Source: Cryptomeria japonica
Lineage: Eukaryota > Streptophyta > Pinopsida > Cupressales > Cupressaceae
NCBI RefSeq assembly: GCF_030272615.1
Contig: NC_081411.1
Location: 182,676,977-182,740,976 of the forward strand
Direction of reading: 5' to 3'
Length of the DNA: 64,000 nucleotides
In this document: positions 36,130 to 49,114 of the stretch, piece by piece
Position numbering within the stretch: position 1 is the first letter of the stretch
Layout of the letters: each line of letters opens with the position of its first letter
Notes under the pieces: generated by a model
Seen by the model: only the letters and a program-made list of their open reading frames with translations
Database searches by the model: none
Told to the model about the DNA's origin: nothing
Translations under genes and position numbers: made by a program

Positions 36130-37952
36130 GGTATTGGTGGCAAATAATACAAACTTGTGTTGGTTCTAGCCCTTGTTTCTGATCCCTCTAACTCGCAATG
36201 TACAAGTCTCCAAACTTCCCCCTTTTGACATCAATGGCAAAGACTATACAAAATAATTTTTCTCAGTAAAGCAAAAGGATCCTTGCAATTTTCTTGAGCT
36301 AGTTTCAATGAGGATTCCCATGAAGATTTTACTTGTTTCATGGTGGTGAAGTGTCCATGCATAACTGCAATAAAAACTCCATATCATCATTTTTTTTGCA
36401 ATCAGGTTCACTTATGAGGCGGTCTACTTCTTTAATGTTCATTTGCATGAAGTCAATAATTGGTGCCAGATAGCACTGTAGGTCTAACAAGCTCAGACCT
36501 CGTTTGTCCTCTTCTTCTTCTTCTTTCAATATTTTGATTTCATGATTGGGCTGTTTGACCTTGGCAGTGAAAGTCGATGCTGAGTTGGTGAGAGGATCAA
36601 AATAACCTATCTGATCTTGAATTTATTTTTGAGTCTGATTTTTTTAGTCTTCTAGATATCTAATTAAATCAGTAAAACTTGAAGATTTGACCAGTAATTG
36701 ACCAACTCTCTAAAGTATATTTCTAACTTCTTCTGTTAGGATGGAGAGGGCAACTTTTCCAACTGATATTTGTTCCATTAAATTTTCTCCTCTCTTGGAT
36801 TCATATTGCCTTACTGCAACCTTCTCTAGATCGGTTTCCTTTGAACCGAATCTTGTAGCAAGAGTACTTAACTGATCACTCATGGGGACAATATTATCAA
36901 CAACAATTTCAGGAATTAGGTTAGAGAGAATTCTCTTCGTAGAATTGCGAATTATTGCCTTCTTTTTCTTTTCTCTTAACTTAGCCTTTTAAGCTTGAAT
37001 TTTTTAGTTTTTCTGAAACCTTCATCAGCTGCTTGGGAGTCATTTTCTTTATATTAATGATTGATTCTCCCTCTTCTTCCTCCTTTATTTCATCTTCCTT
37101 TTCTATAGTCTCAACTTATGAATTAGCTATTGTCATTATTTTTACCTTCTTCTTTTGACTTTCATTTTCTAAGTCTAACTTCCTCTTTGCCGGAGGAGTA
37201 TCCATCATTGCTCTCTTATCCTCTACTTTCTTCTCTTCCTCTCTTCCTTATTCTGATAGAATAGGATCTGGTATCAATTAGGTTTTGTGAGGTGTATCCT
37301 CATAAGGAATGTCTTCAACTATCACTTTATCTTGACTGAGAAGCTTAATTTGATCAAATTACTTCACTGGTGTAGTGTGAATTGGCTGCTCAATATCCTT
37401 TGTTAGATTGTGAATGTCTGACACAACATTTCCTATAATCTCATTAACTAAGAAGACATCAAAACCTTCAGCAGAGTCTTTTTATTTACCTTTTCCTTTG
37501 TCAAGGACAGTTGTCCTATGGACCTATTTTGTTTCCTTTTCTATTTCTTCTTCAAATTCCTTTTGTTGATTCATGTTTTTTTTCTACAAGGTGACACCTT
37601 CTTCGTGCACTACTTCAATTTCACCTACTTCCACTCTCCTTTTTCTATTTCTTATCTTGAAATGTTGAATGCATGCTTTGGCCACTAGTGAAGCTTGATC
37701 AAGGTATAAATCATGTTGCACTCCCATGAGTGCTTTTATTTTGTGTTCTTTCTCAACAACTAGAGCTGTTTTCCATCTCCCTCCAATTTGATCTTGCAAA
37801 TCTAATGGGACTAATCCATATAATTCTTTGGGAGTCCTACAAAACTTATGCAAGTTCTCGATCAGGGATTCTTCAATTTTCCTTTTGTCTTCATCATTAC
37901 TAAGGGAATATGTTCTTCCAACACCAAATAAACCTCCAAATTCTTTGATCTC
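36130..37952 (-). pseudogene. Element B long unknown ORF, C-terminal part
   Basis: The frame DELVYK... left at 53901 resumes here as IKEFGGLFGVGRTYSLSN and is clean to 37584 (125 codons). It then continues Lys/Glu-rich with stops toward the purine tract; 36529-36338 is another open piece. Together with the part at 53901-55492 this was one ORF before the giant element inserted. Confidence 0.5.
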
Positions 37953-38099
37953 TGTTACCGATGCATTCATTCCTCATGGCAAGAGTGGGTCATCTTTTCC
38001 TTTTTATGTGGAAGTCCTAGTTCATGCCATATTACCTTGGTTCAAGTCTTTAATGCATCCTCAAAACCTTTTTCTAGTCATTTAAGTCAGTTTCAGACA

Positions 38100-38420
38100 A
38101 TTGATTGAACTCCTTGAACACGTCGAACCATTCTGAACTGGGTTCAATAGGTTCATTTAGGTTCAATAGGTTCCAAGGTGTTCAGAAAAAGTTTTTGTAC
38201 TAACATTTTCTCTAAGTGTTTTGCGGCGGCCCTTCCAAAAATATTTTTCCTATTCGGTGATATAACATCTATTTTGAACTTATTGAACTGAGTTCAAAGG
38301 GTTCAAATATGTTCAACGTGTTTAGCGCAACAAGTGGTCAACAGTTTGATGTGACGTACATCTTAAACTACTTGAACACTCAAGAAGTAGGTTCAACATG
38401 TTCATCTGGGTTCAATGTTG
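38100..38420. promoter_or_regulatory. GTTCAA/TTGAAC hexamer cluster near the LTR start (5' copy)
   Basis: About 15 copies of GTTCAA, TTGAAC or one-base variants in both orientations within 320 bp, for example GGGTTCAATAGGTTC repeated near 38150. The same cluster is in the 3' LTR at about 49115-49435. The position in U3 suggests a regulatory or structural role; inferred. Confidence 0.5.
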
Positions 38421-38892
38421 GTGGGTCCCACGGTTTCTAATGTTTTGGGAAGTGCATTCATTGCTAAATATGGAGAGGTAGAACCATATCTTAAAGTGAT
38501 GTCATTCTTTGGCTTTTTCAAAGTAAGTGAACATTTCGAGAACTGGCAGTTTCTTAAAGCACACCGCCATGCATTCAATGCATGTGTGCGAAGGTCTAAT
38601 TTACCAACTTGCCACATCCAGACTGAAATTGTGAAATCATTGCATTTAATGACTCTGTATCATTACCTTTCTCAATAAGGTATGAAAATCATTTGCATTC
38701 TACATTTGTTACTTGCTGCTGGACTTTTGTTTATGTTATCCCTGGATAGGAGTCTTTCTTGTTGTTAGCCGTCGTTCGATTATACAAATGTGCAGGTGAG
38801 TCTTTCCTTATTTTCTCCAATGTTTTCCCTTGCATTTTCTCTCATATAGAAGGTTTCACTGCAATCAAATTTAGGTTTCTTGTTTTGAAGTT

Positions 38893-41800
38893 ATGAAGTC
38901 CACTCTACATTTGTTTGGAAACATCTTTAGCTTGGCATCCATATAAGCCATAGTTAGTGATACTGACTTGAAGGGAGAGAACCTTGAAGATTTTAAAGAA
39001 AGGGTGTTCAAGGGCGTTGATAAGTCTTTTTGTATAGAGATTTTGAGTAGTGGACTTTTAGAAGCCGCAACCTTTCCTCCAGCAATTCCTTGTCCTGAGT
39101 TGGTTCGGGAGTGTATTGCTAGATATGACCCAATATCTGAAACTATTAAGAGAGATAATGGCGAAATCCTTCTTGCCCTTAACCATGAGATGATTACTTC
39201 AGTTTTGAAGACACCAGATTACCAGTTTTCTAATTTCTCTCCTGCCTAGTCAATCAGTGAGTTCAATGCAGATAGAGCCGGACATCGAAATAATGTGGCA
39301 AAATTCTGGTTAAAGGTCCCTCAGAGAGGCGGTTCTAGGCTACCTAAAAATCCTAACAAGAACCAAATTTTGCCACATATCCATGATGTGATGCTTTTGT
39401 TGCATCGAGCCAGAGGTTCCGCCGAAGCTTATAGCTTTGATGATTAGATTTATTGCTATGTGCACTTAGTTCTGGAAGGAAAACAATATTTAGATTGGGT
39501 GGAGTTAATAGCTGATTCCATGAGAGAGCAGTTGAGTCTAGCCAAGCAGTTTCAACAAAACTTCTTCATGTCCTCATATCTCTTATATTGTCTAGCTTGT
39601 GTTAAAGAGTTAACGGGTATACCAAAGCAGCCCACTGAGGAAGATGTTCTGGTGTATGAGTTCTATCCTATCCTGCAAAAAGACAATGCCCTACAAGATT
39701 TCAGAAGGATACACAATGCATTCCTGTGTGATATGTGTCATGAACTGAAGGGTACAAAGGTTAAACGGATTTTAGATGCTGCACAGACCTTGATTAAGAA
39801 GTTTGGCAGTTTTTACATCCAGTTCCCACGCTTTTTCTATATATAGGTAGGAGGCTTTGAAGAGGAACCCTTCAAGCTCCCCCACTTCTATTCTGATTGT
39901 TTTGTTCTAGAAGAAGTATGTAGGCAACTGACCTCTATGATCAAGAAGGCACAGCCTGAGGACAAGTGGGAAGGTCATTTTCCAATTCAATTGGGAGTGT
40001 TGTCTTGTCATTCAATGTCTGATGCACTAAGAAAAGGAGCAGACCTTAGGAATTTTAATTTCTCTCTGTATTATGAAAGGAAGGGGTTTGACAACAAGGA
40101 ATTTTCTTAGAGCCTTGGCTTAATGCCTTATCTTCCCACGCCACAGTTAGAAGATTTCTGGGAAGATTGTACAGATGAACTTGAAGTTTTCAAAAGGGAA
40201 AGCATGAGATTGGTGCTAGAACAGGTTGTCTCTTTGCAAATAAAGTTAGACATTAAAGGGCTTGAAGAGGATTATCTTGAATTGTTTGATCCAGGATATT
40301 TAGCCCATGCAGAGATTGAAATGCTCCCAATTAATTGGGATGAGGAGGAAAATGATGACATACAATTGAGGACTGAATGAGTTATAGAAAGAACCATGGC
40401 ATGGGTGGCTGAAAAGAAAGCAATAAAGTCAGGCGCCAAGTCCCTTTCTACAAGAAATAATAAGGATCCTCTATCTTCACCAAAACGTCCTTCTAATAGT
40501 GCTCTTGTTCATGCAGGTAGGGATACCAAGTCATCTCAGCCTAGAGGTAGGTCTATCCCAACTCTGGATTTCAGTATCCCTCGGCATACTCGATCACATA
40601 GTGTCACCCAGAGGAAGATGGACCAGGTCAAGGATATGGGAGTAAAAGATGTCGTGCTTGAGGCTCAGATTTTTGAAATTGAAGATTTGGATGGTGAATT
40701 TGCTTCTGCTCTAGACTCCCAAACAGTGACTATGGCAATGATAGCACCACCAAAAATGATTGAAGGAACTTCTCATTCCGCTATGACCTCTAAATGGTTA
40801 ACAACCTCAGTGAACAAGAAAAGGAGTTTTCTTCCTATGACCATTCCGATTTAGGAGATGGTTGCTAAGTACTCCGAGAAGAATCCAAAGCTGAAGAGGT
40901 TCAAGACCACCGCTCACCTAAACAATGACGAAGAAACTAGGAAATGGATGGCCGAAATTGTATCATACAAGCCGAAAGATGAAAATAGAGAGGCTGGTCC
41001 TAATGATTTTGAGATCACAAAACTAGAGTTGGGAAAGATGAGCAGAGATACAGATAACCATTTTTTTCAAGTGTCAGCAAAGAAAATGCTTACCCGCTCA
41101 GAGAAGGATGGACGAGAGAAAAGAGAACTTAAAAGACACATAAGTGTTTTGGCTCAGTTCATTGATAGTATCGGTTGCCTTGGAGAAATTCCAATATCCC
41201 ATGCCACTGAGAATTTCGACCCAACTTCTCCAAAGAACAAGAAGTTGATGAATCAAGTTCAACAGGCTAAGAGCATCATTGAAGCGGTTGAGAAGTGGAT
41301 TGAACAAATAATCAAAGACGGTGAAAAGTACATTACCGACTCTCAAAAATTGTGTGATGAAGTATAGACCCTGATTTCTGAAATCCAAAACTAGCTTGTA
41401 CCATGGGAGAAAAAAGAGCACAAATGGTAAAATGTCCTGCCTCTGTTTGCCAAAATCAAAGAATATGGGACTACCAGGTTTCTGACAGAACATTCAATTA
41501 AGTTGGTGGCCGATGAATGCCAACTTTTTGTGCTGAAGAAAACTATCATGTGGAGAGTGCTTACCTTTCTGTCAGTGATTATGGATGCAAGAAAACTTTG
41601 TCTATGAACTCCAAGATTTGCAAAGTAGTATAGTCAAGGATAATAAAGTGGTTAATCCTGATCATGACTGGGAGTTAGGAATCTGTGGGTGAAGTACACA
41701 AGAAGCAATCAAATCTTTCCGGTTGAACATGGAGAAGATCAGAGTCAAGAGTAGCTTCACGCCAGAGGATATAACCAAGGTGGCTAGGATCGAATCTATG

Positions 41801-41983
41801 GTTTTCATTGGGAATGATCAGCTACTGAAACACTCAGAAAAGATGGTGCAACATAGGTGGAATAAAGAGGTGGCAAAGGCGAAACTCAATGCAATGAAAG
41901 TCCCGATACAATCCATGGTTCAAGAACTCACAACTACTCATGATGCTCGCGAAGATGGAGAAGATGACAATGATGGAATATGA
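38893..41983 (+). pseudogene. LTR-encoded long ORF, 5' LTR copy
   Basis: From ATG 38893 the frame holds to 41367 (open pieces 38968-39249, 39460-39846, 40123-40380, 40396-40854, 40858-41367), broken only by stops, then shifts by one base before 41723-41983. The protein has an N-terminal part with CIEILSSGLLEA and PAIPCPELVRECIARYDPIS, a middle with PKQPTEEDVLVYEFYPILQK, and a Lys/Glu-rich helical C-terminal third with likely coiled coil (NKKLMNQVQQAKSIIEAVEK). I do not recognise it. It is unlike gag or pol. Confidence 0.65.
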
Positions 41984-42918
41984 CATAATGCATCAATTTA
42001 GGACTAGTTTTCTTTATTTTTAAAACATTTTTCATAGTTATGCAAACACTTTGGGACATCTGTCCCAAAATACTTTTCGTTGGTTTCATAACTATTTTAT
42101 CGGGGAGTGGTCAAGTTTTTAGGGAGACCTCCCCCATTTAGACTATAAATGAAGTAAAATAGATGGTAGAAGGGGGAGATTTTAGTAACTAATTTTGTGA
42201 ACTTTGACTGAAGTTTTTGTTGTAGTATTTTCTGTTCTTAATCAAAGGAAGAATCAGATGATTGAGATCTGTTATGGAAAATGATTGGCAGATGTATTTT
42301 TGTGTCTTTGTTGCATAAAGATATATATATGAAATCTGATCATATTGTTATTTGGGAGAAGAAAGATCTATGTATTTTGAATCCGAATAGATAACATGTC
42401 TTTGCATATGTTCATCTGATCAAGTAACAGTAATTGATCATTTCATTGTAGTATTTCATTATTCCTCTAATGTCCTTTCCTTTGAATGTGTTGTTTACTC
42501 TAGAAAAGATTCATGATTGAGGGCGGATGCATTTTCCTTGAATCTATTTGTCTTTTATTAGTTTAGGTGGAAGAATGGATATTGAACTTTGTTTCAGTTG
42601 CTGTAGTTACATGCTTTGAAAATTAAGGAAATAGCTTTCATTGTTTATGAGACATGAGAAAAGTTGCAGCCTTTCATCTAAGAATGAAATAGGTGGCCTT
42701 ACACGCTTTCTGGTGAAAAGATTTCATTCAGATATAAATAAAATTAAAAAACATTTCATGAAAAACCTAGATAGGGAGCTGTACCTATGCAAAAATTCAC
42801 AGGGAAGTGATTTGAACAACACTTACCCAATTGTTCAGTGAATCATTTGTTCTTGGAATAGGGTAACAGAGTTGAAAATTAATCATTTAAAAACAAAGAG
42901 CAAATCTATTCACTAATA

Positions 42919-42945
42919 GATTTTTGGTGACTCTACTAGGAAGCG
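42919..42945 (+). other. Primer binding site of the giant element
   Basis: TTTTTGGTGACTCTACTAGG follows the 5' LTR. It resembles the TGGCGACTC-type primer site I recall for Ogre elements, which prime from an Arg tRNA. Confidence 0.6.
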
Positions 42946-43082
42946 AAACAAAGAGAAAACCAATTTTTCAGTACACCGGTATGCCGTGGACGTAACAAAA
43001 GTTAACTCAAATTGGCAAAATTGCTCTGAGTTCAGGAAGATTGTTGAGATTGAGTCTTGTTTGAAGTAGTGTAGTTTTCCTA
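42945..43082 (+). other. Leader between primer site and gag
   Basis: No ORF; short leader of the giant element. Confidence 0.4.
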
Positions 43083-44492
43083 CGAGTAATCACCCTGGAT
43101 TCTCGTCCATATACTAGAGCACAAAGAAGAGAAGGACTGGTTGATAACTATTTTGAACAATTGCAAAATTTGTCATTTGCCCCAAGTTTTACTCCTAGAA
43201 GGAAGGCTAAAAGCAGACCTTCATCTCTTGTTAGAGTTACCCCTATATCTTCTTCTTCCCCTTGGCAAGCACTAACACTTACTGGAATTCAAACCTCTCC
43301 TCTTGTGACCATTCATCCAGTGTTCATTATGGCTCAACCCTGGGGTGCAGCTATTGGACCTCTTGCTCTTGTAGCCCATAATCCACTACCAAAAGGAGCA
43401 AAGGATGTTTTACCCGAATATAAAGGTGACAGGAAAGTTTCAATTGAAGAGCATTTGAACTCTTTTAATGTAGCAACTAGAATCTTAGTAGTCCAATATG
43501 AGGATGTGGCTATTAGGCTTTTTGTGCAAACTCTCACTGAAGGGGCAGCAGAATTGTTTAGCCAGTTGCAAGCAGGATCCATAACTGACTGGCAAACGAT
43601 GAAAACCACTTTTGAAAAAAGATTCCAAAGCGCTGATGATGAACACACGTTACTGGCTCAACTCACACAGATGAAGAAGGAAATTCATGAGTCGATGAGG
43701 GATTATGTAGTAAGATATAATAAGATTATTCACAAAATTCCTCAAGCCAAGAGACCAATTGCAGATAATTAGTGATGTTTCTTCGTAAATTCCATGCCAC
43801 CTGACGTAGGATTTCACCTTAGAAGAAGTAGGTTGGCGGACCTAGACACTGCACAAAATGAGGCTATACAACTTGAAGATGATCTGATAACAGCTGGAAA
43901 ATGGAGGAAAGATGTACAAACTTCTTAGGGACAAACTCAGGCTTCTACATCGTCTACCGATCTGGTTGTTTAGTGGCTTGTCAATGATATGATTGCTTTA
44001 AAGAGGTAGATACATAAGCCTGGAAACTCTTATCCACAACCTTATCAGGATATAAGTAGGAGAAATTCAAATCAATATAACTATGGATGACCATTGCAAC
44101 TTCCTACTATTCCACAAAGATTACAGATAGAGGCACCTCCTGACAAAGATGTCATGTGTTCATTTCATCTTACCACTGATCATGATGGAGTTTCATGTCC
44201 TGATATGATAAGACACATTCAGATGCAAAACACAAAGGATGAATTAGGAGTGTTCACCGAAGCAGAAAGAATTCAAGAGGTACCTGGCGACTCTGGAACA
44301 TTCTACCTCGAATATGAGTCAGATTCAGAAAAAGGTAGTAACATTTTGGTGACTCTTGAAGGTTCTTCATGTGCGATTCTAACAAAGAATCAACGAACCT
44401 CCTAGCCTTCTTCCTTTGTAAATCCTTCTGGAAGCAATTTCAAAGGCAAAGATCTTCCAGGTAATAGTTCTTCAAAGATTCCTGAGGTTAAG
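43083..44492 (+). pseudogene. gag of the giant element
   Basis: Open from about 43083, with ATG 43329 (MAQPWGAAIGPLALVAHNPL) one possible start. The gag core has LPEYKGDRKVSIEEHLNSF, then ITDWQTMKTTFEKRF and a helix with MRDYVVRYNKII. A CxxH...H....C segment (MCSFHLTTDHDGVSCPDM) near 44148-44205 is the nucleic-acid-binding end. Seven in-frame stops: 43770 and 43773 adjacent, then near 43926, 43971, 44007, 44088 and 44403. It should coat the element RNA and form the particle. Confidence 0.75.
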
Positions 44493-45330
44493 ATTTTGCA
44501 AAGGAACCATGAAGATCATAAGAGCTCTTCCTCTTCTTCTTCCTTTGATATCATCAAGTTATGTAAGGCGTCTACTGTTCAACTTCCTACCACTGATTAT
44601 TTAAAGCTTAACCTAAAAGAGTTAGATAAACTGGTCAAATATGTTAAAGGAGATTTCTTTTCGGAGTCCCAAGTACATGGATGTATGGAAAATAGTGATT
44701 TAGCTGCTATAGGGGGGTCTTCACCTATCCCTTGCTCATTAGCTAATCTGGTAGATCCCTGTGCTTTTCATGATACAAAGTCTCGACATGAGGTTGAGTT
44801 TCCAAAACCTTAACCTTTCTATATTTCCCTTCTCCTAAATGGCTAGAAGTTAAGTAATTGCATAATTGATTCAGGGGCTTTAGACAATATAATGCCTTTT
44901 CCTGTGGCTAAATCTCTAGGTTTGACCCTCACTAAAACGTTTGGGAGATTTTTTTCAATAGATGGAAAACAGGTTCCTCTTATTGGTCAGGTAAAGGATG
45001 TCCAAGCAGTGCTGGCAACGTGTCCAAACAAAAGAGTAAGATTAACTATACTGGTTGCTGATATTCCGATGAGTTACAGAATGCTTCTGAGTAGGACGTT
45101 TTGCAAAGATCTCGGAGGTGAAATCAAAATGGACTGGTCTAAAGCCATCATTCCCCTTGGAAATCAGAAAATTAAGCTTGAACTTGAGCCCAAGAATAAG
45201 TACACTATTTTTCCCTCAGATAACCCCAAAGCCCAGATTCTGTTTCAGGAGTGTGAGTTTGGAAACTACCTTGTTCTTGCACCTGGTGAAAAGAAAATGG
45301 ATGAGATAGTTGATGAACTTGACGAGCTAT
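44493..45330 (+). pseudogene. Protease region of the giant element
   Basis: Same frame as gag. The active-site motif reads IIDSGALDNIM, with DSGA at about 44868-44879. FSIDGKQVPLIGQVKDVQAV and RMLLSRTFCKDLGGEIKMDW follow, the usual flap and C-terminal parts of plant Gypsy aspartic proteases. Stops at 44811 and near 44838 precede the active site. Confidence 0.75.
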
Positions 45331-45720
45331 GGCAGATGGAGTTTGATGGAAGCTGTGCTAACTCCAGTTCAGGGGCAGGGGTAGTTTTGCTGTCACCAAC
45401 TGGTAATATTTTTCCCTTTTCTTTCAAGTTGGATTTTAAGAACACTAATAATATTGCCAAATATGAGGCACTATTATTGGGTTTAAGTGAGGCTAAATGT
45501 AAAGGAAATAAGTTTCTTAAAGTCAAAGGTGATGCAGAGTTAATCGTTAGGCAAGTGAGGAATGTCTATACGGTTAAGAATGATAGGTTGAGGCATTACA
45601 GGAATAGAGTTTGGGATGAGTTAGAATTCTTTGATGCCTTCTTGATTGAAGCAATTTCGAGGGAGTAAAATAGTAGGGAAGATTGATTAGCTGTGTTCGC
45701 CTCACTTTTATTACCACATC
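45331..45720 (+). pseudogene. Additional RNase H located between protease and RT
   Basis: WQMEFDGSCANSSSGAGVVL, then IAKYEALLLGLSEAK, then VKGDAELIVRQV show the first three catalytic acidic residues (Asp, Glu, Asp) of an RNase H of the archaeal-like type known from Tat elements. The last conserved segment (ISRE..NSRED.LA) is hit by two stops (45666 and near 45684). It lies upstream of RT; the element also has a usual RNase H after RT. Confidence 0.75.
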
Positions 45721-46061
45721 CAGATTTTAAAGATAACTCATATAGGATTGAAATGATCTATAGGCCCAGTGTTCCTGATAATGTAGATCATTGGTAGGTT
45801 TTTGATGCGGACACACAGATCAAAGGTTTCCTAGAATGTGCTCAATCATTTTCTCAGTCATATTTTGAAGGCTTTGAGAATGTCTGCAAAGAGTTCAGTC
45901 CAGACTGAGAGGTAGATCCTACCAATAGCTTTATTCAACTCAAAGGTAACAAAATTCCAAAGGGGTTAGTAACACTGGAGAGATTTTTCACCAGAGATGA
46001 TGCATTCATAGGTAACAAAGTTCCCAAGGATCACGAGAAAGGAAATTGTGAGAAAATAAAT

Positions 46062-47474
46062 TTGGAAGATGAAGCTAATCCAAAGGAAGTGACAATCGGC
46101 AAGTGTTGTTCTACGGAGGAAAAGAGAGCACTGGGTACACTGCTTGAGGAATGCATTAATGTTTTTGCTTGGTCTTATGATGACCTGAAGGAGTTTAGAA
46201 ATGGACATTTTCAACATCAGATTCTGTTGAAGCCCGACGCCTCTCCTTTTTGGCAAAAATTGAGGAATTTTAACCCCATTATGGTGGACGCAATTTCTAA
46301 GGAAGTTGAAAAAATGCTTAAATCCCGAATCATATATCCAATCCACCATTCCACCTGGGTAGCTAACATTGTGCCCGTAAGAAAGAAAAATGGGGAAATT
46401 CATATCTATGTTGATTTTCAAAATTTGAATCAAGTGAGCCTGAAGGACAACTATGCCTTACCAAATATGGATCACATTTTGCAGACAGTGTCTAGGTCAG
46501 AGATGATGTCGATGTTGGATGGTTTTTCTGGTTACAACCAGATTATTGTAGCAGAGCATGAGCAGCACAAGACAACGTTCATCGCTCCATGGGGAACATT
46601 CGCATACAACCGCATGCCTTTCAGTTTAATAAATACCGGAGCCACTTTTCAAAGGGCTATGGATTCCTCTTTCAAGGATTTTCGAGACAGAATAATTATA
46701 GTTTATCTGGATGACCTTACGGTGTTTTCAAAAAAAAGGACAGATCATTTTCAGGATTTGAGTGCAGTATTGCAGCGTTGTCGTGAGCATGAAATTTCTT
46801 TGAATCCTAAGAAATCAGTTTTTTGTGTCATGGAGGGAAAATTATTAGGACACATTGTCTCAAAAGAGGGAGTCAAGATTGATCCTGAGAGAGTTAATGC
46901 AATTCAACGTCTCAGTTTACCCTCAACCCAGACTGGAGTAAGATCATTCTTTGGTCAAGTGAATTTCTTAAGAAGATTTGTTCCAGAATTTGCTGAGACC
47001 ACCAAACACATTGTCGGCTTGCTAAGTGAGCAACATCCTTTCAAGTGGACCGAAGAGGCCAGAAATTCTTTTGAAAGAATTAAGGGATCGGTTGCAAATG
47101 CGCCCACTCTTGTTAATCCAGATTTTACGAAGGACTTCATTTTGTATTGCTATGCATCAGATCATACTATGTCCGAGATTCTGTTACAGTTGGATGAAAA
47201 TGGGGCTGAATTGCCCATAGCGTTCATGAGTACTCTGCTCAAGAAGCATGAGCTTAAGTATTCACCTATGGAGAAGCATGCATATGCTTTTGTAAAAGTC
47301 GTGAAACAGTTTCGATACTATATCCTGCATTCTCACTCTGTAGTTTTTGTTCCAGATTCAGCTGTAAAAAGCATTTTCACTCAGCAGGAGGTTGGACTAA
47401 ATAAGAGAGCAACATGGGTGACGAAAATCCAGGAGTATGACTTAGATATTTGCCCTACGAAGACAACTAAAGGA
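46062..47474 (+). pseudogene. Reverse transcriptase and RNase H of the giant element
   Basis: 471 codons without a stop. RT motifs: VANIVPVRKKNGEIHIYVDF, LDGFSGYNQIIVAEHEQHKT, FAYNRMPFSLINTGATFQRA and the catalytic YLDD at 46704-46715. LGHIVSKEGVKIDP and the thumb follow. The RNase H part (FILYCYASDHTMSEILLQLD, LKYSPMEKHAYAFVKVVKQF) is weakly conserved around its first acidic residue, as in other elements with two RNase H domains. Stop TAG at 47475. Confidence 0.9.
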
Positions 47475-48818
47475 TAGGGCTTATGCAGGTTGATAGTGGA
47501 AAATGAGGTGGAGACTGAAGCGGAGTTACCATTAACTCTTTTTGTCGGATTGCAGGATACTTGGTTCTCTGATGTGGCCTACAATTTAGCTTATGGTAGT
47601 TGCCCAAATCATCTGTCAGCTAAAGAACAAAGGAATTTAAAATTAAAAGCTGCAAAGTATGTAATTTGGTAGGATGTTTTATACAAAAAGGGTTTAGATG
47701 GAACATATCTAAGGTGTGTAGATAAACCTCAACAGCAAAAGCTCTTGGAGGCCTATCATGGAGAGGTTTGTGGGGGACACTTCTCATCATCTGTTACTGC
47801 TTTCAAAATTCTGAGGAATTATTTTTATTGGCCCGACATGTTTCAGGATTCCTATATTCATGTGAAAGAATGTGAAAAATGTCAATTGTTTTCTGGAAAG
47901 CCACATTTGGCAGCTTTGCCTCTAAGGCCTGTAGTGATGGACGAACCCTTCAAACAATGGGGCATTCATTTCATAGGCCCAATAAACCCTCAATCTAGCA
48001 TGGGTCACATGTATATTTTGACAGCAACTGATTACTTTACTAAGTGGGTGGAGGCCATTCCCACCAAAAAGGCGAACTCAGAGATTGTGTGTAGTTTTCT
48101 TAAGGATTACATCCTAGTTCATTTTGGGGTACCCCAGAAAATTGTGACAGATAATGCATCGTATTTCTCCTCCGAAGAGTTGAATTTGTTTTGCTATGAT
48201 CATCAGATTTCCCTCTCACATTCTTCTGATTATTTTCCATAGGGCAATGGTTTGGCCGAGTCTAGCAATAAGAATTTGATAGCCATCATGAAAAAGTTAG
48301 TTGACGAGAGTGCTTGGAATTGGCATAAGAAGATATATGAAGCTTTGTGGGCGGATAGAACCACACCCAAGAGGGCCATTGGAATGACACCTTTTGAACT
48401 TGTGTATGGCATAGGAGCGAAACTTTCTTTGCCGCTAGAGTTATCAACAACCAAGCTGCAAATAGTAGTGGAAGATTCCTTCTTTCAAAATTCTTTGGAG
48501 AAAAGAATTAGGTATCTAACAAAGTTAGAAGAAGAGAGAGAATTGCTGGTGGATAGGATTTCAGAACATCAGGGCCGAGTAAAAAGGATTTTTGACATGC
48601 AAGCTTGACCAAGAGGTTTCCTAGTAGGAGATGAGGTGTTGCTATGGGACAAAAGGAGAGAGTCCAAAGGTGCTCATGGTAAGTTTGATTCATTGTGGAA
48701 AGGCCCTTTCAAGATTTGAGAAGCAATAGGACAAAATGCATTTAGACTCAGCTACGCTGACTCAACAATCATGCCTTATACCTACAATGGGCAAGATCTC
48801 AAGCTCTATAAATTGTAA
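47475..48818 (+). pseudogene. Integrase of the giant element
   Basis: Same frame as RT. Zinc-binding part with YHGEVCGGHFSSSV and CEKCQ (47755-47890). In the core the first catalytic Asp of the D,D-35-E triad appears replaced by His (WGIHFIGPI, about 47958-47984), while VTDNASYF (second Asp) and LAESSNKNLIAIM (Glu) are kept. C terminus with DEVLLWDKRRES. Stops at 47475, 47670, 48240, 48606 and about 48717; natural end TAA 48816-48818. Confidence 0.85.
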
Positions 48819-48967
48819 ATTCTATGTTTGAGTCGCTTGTACATAGTAGTCTAGGCGTTTTTGGTTGTGCCCCTAATCCTTTCCCCTTTGTTTTATGTCC
48901 TGCGAAACCAGAGTCTATGAGTTCTTTGCATTTTCCTTTGAAAAATACAATCCCCAGTCAGAGCCAA
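48819..48967 (+). other. Short 3' untranslated segment before the 3' LTR
   Basis: Only 149 bp between integrase stop and LTR. It lacks a clear polypurine tract; the best purine tract is instead inside the LTR at 53141-53155 (and 42167-42178). Confidence 0.5.
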
Positions 48968-49114
48968 TGTTACCGCATCATTCATTCCTCATGGTAAGAG
49001 TGGGTCCTCTTTTCCTTTTTATGTGGAAGTCCTAGTTCATGCCATATTACCTTGGTTCAAGTCTTTAATGCGTCCTCAAAACCTTTTTCTAGTCATTTAA
49101 GTTAGGTTCAGAAA

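Larger units (their letters stand above)
37953..42918 (+). repeat. Giant 5' LTR (4.97 kb) containing a ~1,030-codon ORF
   Basis: Starts TGTTACCG and ends CACTAATA. Matches 48968-53895 end to end, with a 34-bp and a 2-bp indel near 40430 and 40650. It includes a TATA box (TATAAAT, 42144-42150) and a purine tract (42167-42178). Confidence 0.85.

Noticed and set aside
42179-42918. A ~740-bp LTR as the real LTR of the giant element
   Set aside because: It is supported by the internal purine tract, but the matching TGTTACCG starts, TAACA-type ends, the 5-bp flanks and the rejoined ORF of element B all place the ends at 37953 and 53895. It is kept as an evolutionary hypothesis only.
43334-43648. 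Minus-strand ORF opposite gag
   Set aside because: Shadow of the gag frame.
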